Positions 53,601 to 64,000 of a stretch of 64,000 nt of DNA are shown one piece after another. The DNA is from Pogonophryne albipinna (lineage: Eukaryota > Chordata > Actinopteri > Perciformes > Artedidraconidae). The notes under the pieces are model-generated. The model was not told the origin of the DNA. It searched no databases and saw only the letters and a list, made by a program, of their open reading frames with translations. Positions within the stretch are counted from its first letter, which is position 1. Every line of letters starts with the position of its first letter. A program made the position numbers and the translations under genes. The DNA lies in the NCBI GenBank assembly GCA_028583405.1, contig CM053246.1, forward strand, positions 25,454,412 through 25,518,411. Direction: 5' to 3'.

Positions 53601-53983
53601 ACGTATACACACACACACACTCGCGAGCTTCCCCCAGACCAGTAATCCAAACGAAAATATCTTCCCTCCGTAGTATTTTGATCATTTGCTCCACTAATAA
53701 TCAATCCGATCGATGGATTCCAGAGAAGAAAAAACTTTGAAGGCCTTTTTCTCAAAATGATGACTCGGTGATGGTCATTATATAATGTGACATATTTCGC
53801 TTAATATTTGGAGTACAAAAACAATCCTGATATCATTAGAAAGCTAGGAATATCCTCTTTTCAGCAGTGTATACAACTCAAAATGTGTCTTCGGGTCAAT
53901 GCGACTGATTTCGATAGACCAGGTCACATATGTCACTCAAAACTGGTTCCCTCTTGTGTTTTCACAGGTACCAAGACACATAA
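39495..53983 (+). CDS. gramd2b: GRAM-domain membrane protein, GRAMD2 type, thirteen coding exons
   Basis: The exons are 39495-39691, 49099-49275, 49961-50024, 50139-50211, 50294-50397, 50512-50610, 50805-50876, 50998-51066, 51181-51280, 51394-51483, 51819-51918, 52442-52549 and 53968-53983. All borders are GT-AG and phases agree; the product is 422 residues. Residues 1-65 are basic and probably helical; about 66-145 are Ser/Lys-rich. The GRAM domain (about 155-265) has FHKLFPDIP, CALQKEVPYHGRLYVTD and ALLVPNALSIRT; it is followed by SSAENSFDK. A single membrane helix (about 370-397, LLFIYLILVVLLLLSSGYIG) sits near the C-terminus, then ALEEQLTSL. GRAMD2 proteins are ER membrane proteins whose GRAM domain contacts the plasma membrane. 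The SSAENSF motif resembles GRAMD2B, while the short tail resembles GRAMD2A, so the paralogue symbol is provisional. Exon 9 could start three bases later. Confidence 0.82.
44848..44921 (+). CDS. Candidate alternative first coding exon of the GRAM gene
   Basis: An ATG at 44848 opens a 74-base frame (about MERGKGLLNQQGAVAG) that runs to GGGAAG|GTAAGG. The donor is consensus and leaves two bases, the same phase as the donor of exon 1 (39691), so it would splice in frame to exon 2 at 49099. The overlapping longer frame from 44745 would not be in phase. Alternative short N-termini are common in this family, but no promoter element decides the question. Confidence 0.35.
47495..47610. repeat. (GT)n compound microsatellite
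   Basis: Interspersed GTGTGCCT units pass into about 19 uninterrupted GT dinucleotides. It lies in the first intron of the GRAM gene. Cys/Val and His/Thr frames through it are artefacts. Confidence 0.93.
53056..53933. mobile_element. DNA transposon with 32-bp terminal inverted repeats, no ORF
   Basis: The left end ACATATGTGACC...TATCGAAATCAGTCG (53056-53087) and the right end, read in complement from 53933, agree over about 32 bases with two or three mismatches. The roughly 878-bp interior has no transposase. It contains a direct duplication: about 53171-53249 and 53401-53475 share AGTCTTGGCTTTCAGAATAT and GATAAATACA...TTTGAAGCTT. No clear target-site duplication was found, so the superfamily is open. 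It occupies most of the last intron of the GRAM gene. Confidence 0.72.
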
Positions 53984-56045
53984 CCCTCAGTGACTGAAGG
54001 AGAGATCGGTCGACTGAGGACTGGAGGATTTTGTTTCGACCTCAAAGATTCAATGTACTTTAAGACTGCTCCTAACATGGCCTGTGCTGTTGGCGAGAGG
54101 AAAAATGGCCGACCTGTGCGATATCAGAACAACTCGTTAACTTGAAGGGCTATACTTCCTCATATTGCAGTTGGCACATGGACATGCCGCGACTAAGTCA
54201 CACAGAGCCGAGCCAAAAGGAAAACACACACTGCCTGGTTGCAGCGTGTCTGTCGTTGAAACCAAAGCCAAGCGGCTCTCAGCAATGTGCCACGCCAAGT
54301 TATGTTATCCATCGTCCTTCAGACCTTCTACCTGAGCATGCAGTCTGAACATGGCTACACCAATCAGCATTAGCCTGCTCTGGTGCTTATAATGCACCTC
54401 CACACCTGAGACGTAGTGCTATGCATAACCAAAGATGCACACGTCTTTTTGCATGTGTGCACGGAGATGATTTTGATATTTCGCTTATTTACACTTTCAT
54501 CTATCTGTGGAATAATCAGATCTGCTGGGTTATATCTCTCCGAATGGTTCTTGTCTTATCAGCTGTGGGTTGAAATGGTGATAGCTGAAGCCTCAAAATC
54601 AGATCAGCCCATGGAGGCGTGAAACTCTCCTGATGGGCGTGTCCTTTCTCTCCTCCTCCAATCGGCAATGATTGCAGTATTACTTTCCTGTTCTTTGGCA
54701 TGATTTTAAAGCAGTTTAATGATCAATGCTCAGAGTAATTTTTTTCCTGCAGTCCCAGCTGTGGATGAATGCATCATCAATGCACACATATTTAAAACGA
54801 AAGGACACGCAGAGGTTGTCTCAGAGGCAACGATGTGTTTTTGTGTACGACTTTTTTACGACCTTCGTCTTTAAGAGTACATTTCAAATGTGTCTCGTTT
54901 ATCCATGGCAGGCCTCTTGAACACCCAAGTGGCGTTTTATAGAATTTTCAGGTTGATTAAAGTAGCACCAATAATGTGTTTTTAATGCATGTGTCTGCAA
55001 TATCGACACTTGACTGATACTGTATATGTGTTCTCCTTCTTGTCAACGAAAGAGGAGAGTTGCAATCACACTCCAAGGTCCGAGTTTTCAGCAGTGGTCC
55101 CAAGAAGAAATTTCAATATGCAACAAATTATTATGCATGGCAAAAATGTAATTTATCTTTTGTGTGGCGTTTTTAAATGGAGCTTGATGTTTGTGGGGAA
55201 GAAATTGTGTAGGACAAAGAAATCAAAAAAGATTTGAGTGAAAGAAACTGCTCAATCGTGTGAGCGCACTTTAAAAAAAAATGTGTTGTGCCTGTCACAA
55301 TCAGAGACCTCGTGTCTTGAGTTGAGAAGAAATGGCAAAGCTGGCGTTCTGTAGTATCTGACGGTGCTAAGACGGTGCTCCAATTGTTTTCACTCAGGGG
55401 TGGTGGGCACTACCTGCCTCGTGGTTTTAGGTCGTCGTCTTGTCTTTGTCATTTCAATGTCTAGTGGTTGTGATGGGGTTCACATTTTTGTACATCTCGG
55501 CTTGGGTGTTTTCTCAAATGTCCCATTGAGAAAGAATACTTGACTTTACTTATTGAGTGATGCAACTGATTCTCAGATTGCCCCCCCCCCCCCCCCCCCC
55601 CAAATGAACTTTTAAAACTAAACTTACAATGCATATCCACCCACCATCTCAATGGTTTAACACCACTGTTGTTGTGGAAGCTGTTGTTGCCCAGGTGTAA
55701 TGATTTGTTTACTACATCCTGTTTTAAAGAATCACACTCCATGTTCAGCTAAGATGTTAGTCAACATGTGATAAACAGTTCTGTCATTTCTTATATCCCC
55801 CACATGGGGGCAGCACACACATCCACTGTCCTTGAATGGACTCGATGCAAGAATCCCAATGATGAGGGCAGTATTTGTGTGGTTTTGCACTATTCAAAGT
55901 GTTGTAAATAATTTTTTATCAAATGTTAATGTCCTTAATTCTTCTATGGTCCTCTATATTTATTTGCATTCTGTGTAATTCAAGGTAGTCTCTGTGAGAT
56001 GGCTTTGCTATTGTTCAAAATAAATCAAATGTTGCGAAGTAAATC
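53984..56045 (+). other. Probable 3' UTR of the GRAM gene
   Basis: No further coding sequence follows the TAA at 53981-53983. The first strong polyadenylation candidate with a GT-rich downstream element is AATAAA at 56019-56024, giving a 3' UTR of about 2.05 kb. A 21-base C run lies at 55581-55601. The palindromic transposon begins about 600 bases further on. Confidence 0.5.
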
Positions 56046-56799
56046 ATGGTTTGTTCTTACTGTTCTTTCACAAGACTTCAAATGAATGGAAAATTAACTT
56101 CATCTTATAAAGTTTTGGGGTTGGCAAAGATAACTTGGAAATAAATGAAAGCATTCACAAGACGCATGACACATTTGCATTTCACAGCAATGGTGGTGAG
56201 GTAAAACAAAAAGCAACTTCAAATTTTTGGACACAGAAAAAAATGCAATTGCTGCGAAACGTTATCACACTGTGGTTTGATAGAAACCTGTTTAGAGCTC
56301 TGGAATTCACCTTGTGTTACTCAGACTGAATCTGGAGGTGTGTGAATACTTTTACACTGAAAAAAATAAACTATTGCTGTTCACATGTAATCATCATTCT
56401 GTTTGTGAAAGGCTGCCATGCCATGATATTGAATCGCAAAGTCCAATTAGCTTGTAGCTTTTTAGAGATATGTGAAGATGTGCACTTAATGCAAACAATA
56501 TTTTACTGAGTTGAAGAAATATACGTAACTATTTTAAGCAAAATGCACCAAGACCAGTTGTCCGTGTCTGTGACTTAGAACTGAGTTTTAAATGTAATAT
56601 AAATACCTTCATCTCCTGTTAACCCTCCGGTATCACTGTGGAAGTTTTTGTCCATATGGGTCAATTTTCACTTTTCATTTTGCAATAACTTTGGTTGTGT
56701 TGGTGCAAATGGCCTGAATTTTTGTAACAAGGCTATTTTCTCGATCTATTTTGAAATTTCAATTTTTGAAATCGGTCTTTAATTCACTGTGTAACAAAT

Positions 56800-57560
56800 C
56801 GACTACGCAAATTAGTCATTCGAAACAAAAATGTCCACTGCAAAATGCTTTGATAAAAACATTATATTAAAAGGTTTTTTTCACAACCTTTTTGGGTTCA
56901 ATCTTTAAAGCAACTTCCACCCGAATAGAAAATATCAAAAATGTAATCATTTTCAGGATTTTAACCCTTTAAATGCCATTTTGAATACATGAAACCGCTG
57001 TTTTTTTTTATGATGAAAACAGAAAATGTGTTATTTTCCAAAAAATACATATCTGGGGACTAGCTCTTTTTTTTTTTTATAACAGTCTTGGATATGTCAA
57101 AGATTAGCAACAAAATGGATTGTTTTTGCATTATTAGTTTTTGCACAAAATCAGATTGAACAAAAAAGTTACAAATTAGTCATTCGGAACAAAAATGTCC
57201 ACATCCTAAAACTGCTCTAAAATGACAACAGATTAATATTTTTAAAAGCTTTTTGGGGTTAAATCTTTCAATCAACTTCAGTCCTGATCAAAAATACCAA
57301 ATGTTAAACTATGTTCAGGATTTTAACCCTTGAACTGCCAGTTTGAAAACATGAATTTGCGTTTTCTATGAAAAACAAAACAAAAAGGCAGTTATTTTCC
57401 ATATGATAAATGTTGGGGGGGTCGGCTTTTTTTTTTATTAACACAGTCTTGGATATGTCAAAGATTAGCAACAACATTGATTTTGGTTGATTATTAGTTT
57501 TTGCACAGAATCAGATTAAACAAAAAAACTCACATTAGCCACTCGCGGACAAAAATGTCC
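56800..57560 (+). repeat. Subterminal direct repeats, about 365-bp period
   Basis: The ordered motifs (TAGTCATTCG, ACAAAAATGTCCA, CTTTTTGGG, AGGATTTTAACCC, TCTTGGATATGTCAAAG, TTATTAGTTTTTGCACA, AATCAGATT) recur: first copy about 56810-57170, second about 57175-57530. A third partial GGACAAAAATGTCCC follows at about 57547. The right arm carries the mirror images. Subterminal repeats of this kind often serve as transposase binding sites; that role is inference here. Confidence 0.75.
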
Positions 57561-57827
57561 CATCCACTCCCATTATAACCACATATTTTGATCTCTCCGC
57601 CATACCGGTATAAAAATCATGCATTTTGTAATGTCAGGGTTTTATATTGGAGGAAAATAGTTAAATTTGTCCTTTTTACTGTAAAAACCAGATGTGACAT
57701 TTTACCATTGAATTACATGCTTGTCATTTCTTGGTTTCTTTGCCTGTTGTATAATGGGGCCCTGCCAGCCATTGGAATACATGTATGCAACTAATATGAT
57801 GTAGGTGTGTTGGTATGGATGTGGAAG

Positions 57828-58076
<249 letters not shown>

Positions 58077-58343
58077 CGCGCGTGCATGCGCGGACAACAA
58101 TATACAGTAGATTTAGTTCACAGCAAGTCGCAGTTTTCACCTCATATCTTTCTTTCTTTCCTTCCCTCATTCCCAAACTCATACACACTCTTACATATTA
58201 AACCTTCTTATACCTTGTGTGATTGATTGTGTGTGAGAATGAGACAGGAGTAAGTGTGCTCTCATGGCGCTTTGTTTTTCATTTGTGCTGTTTCATGTGT
58301 CTTTGAGGTAAACAGATGTATGATCTTGACCTAGCTTGACCTC

Positions 58344-58802
58344 GATGTTTTGAATTGTTTGGAACTTCAAAGTCCTTTGATAATGTCAAGCAGACATACA
58401 CAGCGATACATACACTCCTTGAAATAAATAAAAACACCTGGCTGCAAAGTCAAAGCTTCAAATATGTGTAGTTTGGCTGGCTGGTCATTTCAGTCCTGTG
58501 ATACGCAACAAGCAGTAAGATGAAGAGGAGCTTCTCTGTGGGACAAGAAGTCTCTGCTCATGCAGCCCCTAACTTCAGCTGCAGGACTCATCCTCTGAAA
58601 CAGAAACACCCTGAGAAGGAGAATCTGGTGTGGATCTGAACTGTGCTTGAAAGGAGTCAGCACAAAGATAAAACACTTTTTTGCCAAACATGAGAAGGAG
58701 AATCTGATGTGGAGTTTGTAGTGGAGTCTGATCCTTCTTCGTCCGACCCTTCCCCTGAAAGTGGAGAGGACACAGAGGATCCCATCCCGTAGCTGCGCTA
58801 CA
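58344..58802 (+). pseudogene. piggyBac-like transposase N-terminal region, copy 1 (decayed)
   Basis: A Met at 58524 opens MKRSFSVGQEVSAHAAPNFS and stops after about 40 codons. Further on, an acidic stretch SDPSSSDPSPESGEDTEDP (about 58727-58790), typical of piggyBac N-termini, ends in a stop. An exact-offset second copy lies at 59989-60447 (offset 1645), and an inverted copy lies in the right arm. Confidence 0.6.
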
Positions 58803-59988
58803 TCGTGGCAGTGGGTGGACATCAAAATATTTTCAAATCTGGTTTCCCTCTCACGAGGAAACGTCGCGCTACATTCCTGCTGCCAGAGGTTTGGTTTCAG
58901 GGCCCATGCGTTATGCCATTACGAGTGGCATAAATAAGAATTCATGACGTGGAATCCTTCTTTGATTTATTCTTTACCCCTGAGATCATCAGCAGTATTG
59001 TTGACATGACACACCTGCATGGGGGACGTTCGGTGGCAAACTGGAGGGATGTTGATGATGCCACAGATGTTTGAGCAAACATTGGATAGGATAGTGCAGA
59101 GGAATGTAGCTGTGCTACATTCCTCTGCACTATCCTATCCGGAGGATCGTGTCCATCGTGGCAGTGGGTGGACATCAAAACATTTTCAAATCTGGTTTCC
59201 CTCTCACGAGGAAACGTCGCGCTACATTCCTGCTGCCAGAGGTTTGGTTTCAGGGCCCACGCGTTATGCCATTACGAGTGGCATACATAAGAATTCATGA
59301 CGTGGAATCCTTCTTTGATTTATTCTTTACCCCTGAGATCATCAGCAGTATTGTCGACATGACACACCTGCATGGGGGACGTTCGGTGGCAAACTGGAGG
59401 GATGTTGATGATGCCACAGATGTTTGAGCAAACATTGGATAGGATAGTGCAGAGGAATGTAGCTGTGCTACATTCCTCTGCACTATCCTATCCGGAGGAT
59501 CGTGTCCATCGTGGCAGTGGGTGGACATCAAAACATTTTCAAATCTGGTTTCCCTCTCACGAGGAAACGTCGCGCTACATTCCTGCTGCCAGAGGTTTGG
59601 TTTCAGGGCCCACGCGTTATGCCATTACGAGTGGCATACATAAGAATTCATGACGTGGAATCCTTCTTTGATTTATTCTTTACCCCTGAGATCATCAGCA
59701 GTATTGTCGACATGACACACCTGCATGGGGGACGTTCGGTGGCAAACTGGAGGGATGTTGATGATGCCACAGATGTTTGAGCAAACATTGGATAGGATAG
59801 TGCAGAGGAATGTAGCTGTGCTACATTCCTCTGCACTATCCTATCCGGAGGATCGTGTCCATCATGGCAGTGGGTGGACATCAAAACATTTTCAAATCTG
59901 GTTTCCCTCTCACGAGGAAACGTCGCGCTACATTCCTGCTGCCAGAGGTTTGGTTTCAGGGCCCACGCGTTATGCCATTACGAGTGGC
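58803..59988 (+). repeat. 353-bp tandem array A (three full units and one partial)
   Basis: Unit starts, anchored on ATCGTGGCAGTGGGTGG, are 58803, about 59155, 59508 and 59861; spacing is 353 except for the first. Each full unit carries the decayed transposase segment and ends in a perfect 27-bp inverted repeat facing the start of the next unit. The last unit breaks off at GAGTGGC, at 59988, where copy 2 of the N-terminal region begins. Units differ at only a few bases. Confidence 0.9.
59084..59140. repeat. Perfect 27-bp hairpin, one of five
   Basis: Arms GGATAGGATAGTGCAGAGG...TAGC and complement are separated by TGT. Identical hairpins lie at 59437-59493, 59790-59846, 60765-60821 and 61118-61174, one per full 353-bp unit junction. 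Each arm can also pair with the far end of its own unit, so every unit is itself bounded by 27-bp inverted repeats. Confidence 0.95.
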
Positions 59989-60447
59989 GATGTTTTGAAT
60001 TGTTTGGAACTTCAAAGTCCTTTGATAATGTCAAGCAGACATACACAGCGATACATACACTCCTTGAAATAAATAAAAACACCTGGCTGCAAAGTCAAAG
60101 CTTCAAATATGTGTAGTTTGGCTGGCTGGTCATTTCAGTCCTGTGATACGCAACAAGCAGTAAGATGAAGAGGAGCTTCTCTGTGGGACAAGAAGTCTCT
60201 GCTCATGCAGCCCCTAACTTCAGCTGCAGGACTCATCCTCTGAAACAGAAACACCCTGAGAAGGAGAATCTGGTGTGGATCTGAACTGTGCTTGAAAGGA
60301 GTCAGCACAAAGATAAAACACTTTTTTGCCAAACATGAGAAGGAGAATCTGATGTGGAGTTTGTAGTGGAGTCTGATCCTTCTTCGTCCGACACTTCCCC
60401 TGAAAGTGGAGAGGACACAGAGGATCCCATCCCGTAGCTGCGCTACA
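59989..60447 (+). pseudogene. piggyBac-like transposase N-terminal region, copy 2 (decayed)
   Basis: A near-identical duplicate of 58344-58802 that carries the same stops, so the decay came before the duplication. At its 3' end it retains a native half of the 27-bp palindrome and GGAGGATCGTG, which copy 1 has lost. It therefore shows the original junction to the following 353-bp unit. Confidence 0.65.
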
Positions 60448-61396
60448 TTCCTCTGCACTATCCTATCCGGAGGATCGTGTCCATCGTGGCAGTGGGTGGA
60501 CATCAAAACATTTTCAAATCTGGTTTCCCTCTCACGAGGAAACGTCGCGCTACATTCCTGCTGCCAGAGGTTTGGTTTCAGGGCCCACGCGTTATGCCAT
60601 TACGAGTGGCATACATAAGAATTCATGACGTGGAATCCTTCTTTGATTTATTCTTTACCCCTGAGATCATCAGCAGTATTGTCGACATGACACACCTGCA
60701 TGGGGGACGTTCGGTGGCAAACTGGAGGGATGTTGATGATGCCACAGATGTTTGAGCAAACATTGGATAGGATAGTGCAGAGGAATGTAGCTGTGCTACA
60801 TTCCTCTGCACTATCCTATCCGGAGGATCGTGTCCATCGTGGCAGTGGGTGGACATCAAAACATTTTCAAATCTGGTTTCCCTCTCACGAGGAAACGTCG
60901 CGCTACATTCCTGCTGCCAGAGGTTTGGTTTCAGGGCCCACGCGTTATGCCATTACGAGTGGCATACATAAGAATTCATGACGTGGAATCCTTCTTTGAT
61001 TTATTCTTTACCCCTGAGATCATCAGCAGTATTGTCGACATGACACACCTGCATGGGGGACGTTCGGTGGCAAACTGGAGGGATGTTGATGATGCCACAG
61101 ATGTTTGAGCAAACATTGGATAGGATAGTGCAGAGGAATGTAGCTGTGCTACATTCCTCTGCACTATCCTATCCGGAGGATCGTGTACATCGTGGCAGTG
61201 GGTGGACATCAAAATATTTTCAAATCTGGTTTCCCTCTCACGAGGAAACGCCACGCTACATTCCTGCTGCTAGAGGTTTGGTTTCAGGGCCCACGCGTTA
61301 TGCCATTACGAGTGGCATAAATAAGAATTCATGACGTGGAATCCTTCTTTGATTTATTCTTTACCCCTGAGATCATCAGCAGTATTGTCGACATGA
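60448..61396 (+). repeat. 353-bp tandem array B (two full units and one partial)
   Basis: The units follow N-terminal copy 2 in the same order as array A follows copy 1. The final unit breaks at CGACATGAC, where sequence inverted relative to 58718-58776 begins. The array thus runs straight into the right arm of the palindrome. Confidence 0.88.
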
Positions 61397-62437
61397 CTCT
61401 GTGTCCTCTCCACTTTCAGGGGAAGGGTCAGACGAAGAACGATCAGACTCCACCACAAGCATCTGATCATTTCTCTAAGCATGGCTTCACGTGGCGGCGC
61501 AACGAATATTCTTGTTACTCCTGTGGCAATCTCTGGTGCTATCATCCCCTTTGTGGTGTGATTGAGGAGGGGATCACTAAGCACTTTAGTGAACATCAGG
61601 TTTTTTTCATCCAAAAGGTTTTGTAGTCCTTCATACATCTCAACCTCATCACCATCTTGTCCTCAGCAGTTCCTCAGCAGCTCCTCAACCTCCTCAGCAA
61701 AGGACCTCATCGATTCCTCTGTATCAACGTGGGATTCGGGGCAGAATTGTTCCTTCTTCTCTGCCCCCATCTGATAAATGAACTGTTTGGCAAACTATTT
61801 GGCAAAAAAGTGTTTTATCCTTGTGCTGACTCCTTTCAAGCACAGTTCAGATCCACACCAGATTCTCCTTCTCAGGGTGTTTCTGTTTCAGAGGATGAGT
61901 CCTGCAGCTGAAGTTACGGGCTGCATGAGACCTCTTGTCCCACAGAGAAGCTCCTCTTCATCTTACTGCTTGTTGCGTATCACAGGAATGAAATGACCAT
62001 CCAGCCAAACGACACATATTTGAAGCTTTGGCTTTGCAGCCAGGTGTTTTTATTTACTTCAAGGAGTATATGTATCGCTGTGTATGTCTGTTTGCTAAAG
62101 AGACATTATCAAAGGACTTTGAAGTTCCAAACAATTCAAAACATCGAGGTCAAGCTGGGTCAAGATCATACATCTGTTTACCTCAAAGACACATGAAACA
62201 GCACAAATGAAAAACAAAGCGCCATGAGAGCACACTTACTCCTGTCTCCTTCTCACACACAATCACTCACACACATACAAGGTATAAGGAGATTTAATAG
62301 AGTGTGTATGAGTTTGGGAATGAGGGAGTGAGAGAAAGAGAGAGAGAGAAAGAAAGAAAGATATGAGGCGAAAACTGCGACTTGCTGTAAACCAAATCTA
62401 CTGTATATTGTTGTCTCTGTGCACACACACTGTACAT

Positions 62438-62497
<60 letters not shown>

Positions 62498-63550
62498 TTC
62501 TCAGCTGATACCACTCTTCCACATCCATACCAACACACCTACATCATATTAGTTGCATACATGTATTCCAATGGCTGGCAGGGCCCCATTATACAACAGG
62601 CAAAGAAACCAAGAAATGACAAGCATGTGGTAAAATGTCACATCTGGTGATAGAGTAAAAAGGACAAATTGAACTATTTTCCTCCAATATAAAACCCTGA
62701 CATTACCAAATGCATGATTTTATACCGGTATGGCGGAGAGATCAAATGATGTGGTTATAATGGGAGTGGATGGGACATTTTTGTCCGCGAGTGGCTAATG
62801 TGTGACTTTTTTGTTTAATCTGATTCTGTGCAAAAACTAATTATCCACCAAAATCAATGTTGTTGCTAATCTTTGACATATCCAAGACTGTGATAAAAAA
62901 AAGCCGACCCCCCCCAACATTCATTATATGGAAAATAACTGCCTTTTTGTGCATGTTTTTCATAGAAAACGCAAATTCATGTTTTCAAACTGGCAGTTCA
63001 AGGGTTAAAATCCTGAACATAATTTAACATTTGGTATTTTTGATCAGGACTGAAGTTGATTGAAAGATTTAACCCCAAAAAGTTTTTAAAAATATTAATC
63101 TGTTGTCATTTTAGAGCAGTTTTAGGAAGTGGACATTTTTGTCCCGAATGACTAATTTGTAACTTTTTTGTTCAATCTGATTTTGTGCAAAAACTAATAA
63201 TGCAAAAAAATCAATTTTGTTGCTAATCTTTGACATATCCAAGACTGTTATAAAAAAAAAAGAGCCAGTCCCCAGATATGTATTTTTTGGAAAATAACTC
63301 ATTTTCTCTGTTTTCATCATGAAAAAAAACAGCGGTTTCATGTATTCAAAATGGCATTTAAAGGGTTAAAATCCTGAAAATGATTACATTTTTGGTATTT
63401 TCTATTAGGGCGGAAGTTGCTTTAAAGATTGAACCCAAAAAAGTTGTGAAAAAAACCTTTTAATATAATGTTTTTATCAAAGCATTTTGCAATGGACATT
63501 TTTGTCTCAAATGACTAATTTGCGTAGTCCAATCGAATGATACCGGAGGG
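61397..63550 (-). repeat. Right arm of the palindromic element
   Basis: 61397-61459 is inverted relative to 58718-58776; about 61796-63550 is inverted relative to the left arm down to its terminus. Between them, about 61460-61790 has no counterpart in the left arm. A 94-codon frame on the - strand (61354-61638) in that stretch is unrecognised. It may be a part of the ancestral element lost on the left, or a captured segment. Confidence 0.8.
62439..62494. repeat. (CA)n microsatellite in the right arm
   Basis: About 28 CA units, the shorter mirror of the (TG)n tract at 57831-58072. Confidence 0.95.
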
Positions 63551-63554
63551 TTAA

Positions 63555-64000
63555 AGTTGCTCTCCTGTGCTGTTGACTGTGCTGAAGGCTTGGTGTTTGT
63601 TATAAAAGCAAACCCAGAACCAAGCCCCCAGGAAGGGCGCCGGACTCACATGAAAATATTCGTGCTGGCCAAACGGCAGTACTACACTTCCGTTTGGTTG
63701 CCAGGCCCGGAAACACTTTTTCCCATTGACTTACATGGGGAAAGAGTGGTCTGTAAATCGTTGGATAATTTTTTTTAAACTAAATAAACTACCCAGTATG
63801 AACACTTGTATAGCCCTTATTAAAAACATTCGTTCCTCAAGTTGTAATAATGTGCTAATAACGTTATTCTGAGAGTTATTTCCCTCTGCATTATGAACGC
63901 GCATCTAACCCACGGGACCGCGCCACCCGGCACGTTCATGTTACGTGTCCCGACCAATCAGAGCACACTGTGCTCACAGGGAGGGTGGGGGCTGGAGCTA
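63555..64000. other. Unassigned end of the window, probably repetitive
   Basis: The sequence becomes less AT-rich. Around 63665-63750, motifs such as CTTCCGTTTGGTTGCCAGGC and CCCATTGACTTACATGGGG look like a dispersed fish repeat. TATAAAAG at about 63601 could be a chance TATA box. No coding frame was recognised and the segment is cut by the window edge. Confidence 0.35.

Larger units (their letters stand above)
58803..61396 (+). pseudogene. Amplified, frameshifted piggyBac transposase fragment
   Basis: Within every unit one frame reads PAARGLVSGPTRYAITSG and then stops. A second frame, shifted, reads VESFFDLFFTPEIISSIV, then GGRSVANWRDVDDATDV, and stops. Together these are the beginning of a piggyBac transposase catalytic domain. 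The frameshift and stops are common to all units, so the sequence was already dead when it was amplified. No unit can make a transposase. Confidence 0.65.

Noticed and set aside
63595..63612. TATAAAAG as the promoter of a gene starting at the window end
   Set aside because: A single short match next to repeat-like sequence, with no exon seen before the window ends.

Overview
The window is nuclear DNA of a ray-finned (teleost) fish. Three spliced vertebrate genes with GT-AG introns are embedded in AT-rich sequence full of fish-type transposons (Rex3, L2, DIRS, piggyBac-like, hAT-like), microsatellites and minisatellites. There are no operons, ribosome binding sites or prokaryotic features.

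Genes. (1) tbxa2r, the thromboxane A2 receptor, lies on the + strand with coding exons 14884-15672 and 24688-24987, separated by a 9.0 kb intron. (2) gipc3, a GIPC-family PDZ adaptor, lies on the - strand with six coding exons between 35053 and 27945. (3) A GRAM-domain membrane protein of the GRAMD2 type lies on the + strand with thirteen coding exons from 39495 to 53983; a phase-compatible alternative first exon is at 44848-44921. All three open reading frames join cleanly in phase. tbxa2r and gipc3 face each other tail to tail, as in the mammalian GIPC3-TBXA2R neighbourhood. gipc3 and the GRAM gene are head to head with about 4.4 kb between their start codons.

Layout. 1-4650: unassigned sequence, then a Rex3 (RTE-clade) LINE with an uninterrupted 1120-codon ORF on the - strand. 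4.7-14.5 kb: short dispersed repeats, a 381-bp TTAA-flanked MITE and a 5'-truncated L2 LINE. 14.9-25 kb: tbxa2r, whose intron carries a hAT-like MITE and a three-level nest: an LTR-type non-autonomous element with a minisatellite-built ORF, inside the gag of a gutted DIRS element, inside an older dispersed repeat. 25-39.5 kb: 3' regions, gipc3 and intergenic DNA. 39.5-56 kb: the GRAM gene, with a terminal-inverted-repeat element in its last intron and a 2 kb 3' UTR. 56.6-63.55 kb: a 6.9 kb TTAA-flanked palindromic element, clearly piggyBac-related. 63.55-64 kb: unassigned, probably repetitive.

Most notable. The 56619-63554 element has both ends built from the same transposon terminus. Its arms of about 1.8-2.1 kb point inward with decayed transposase N-terminal sequence, and its centre holds an array of 353-bp units, each bounded by 27-bp inverted repeats. 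This looks like a foldback or head-to-head piggyBac derivative that went through several rounds of duplication. Whether it is a genuine family or a local or assembly event cannot be decided from this window. All family assignments rest on reading translated motifs and termini by eye; no searches were run.
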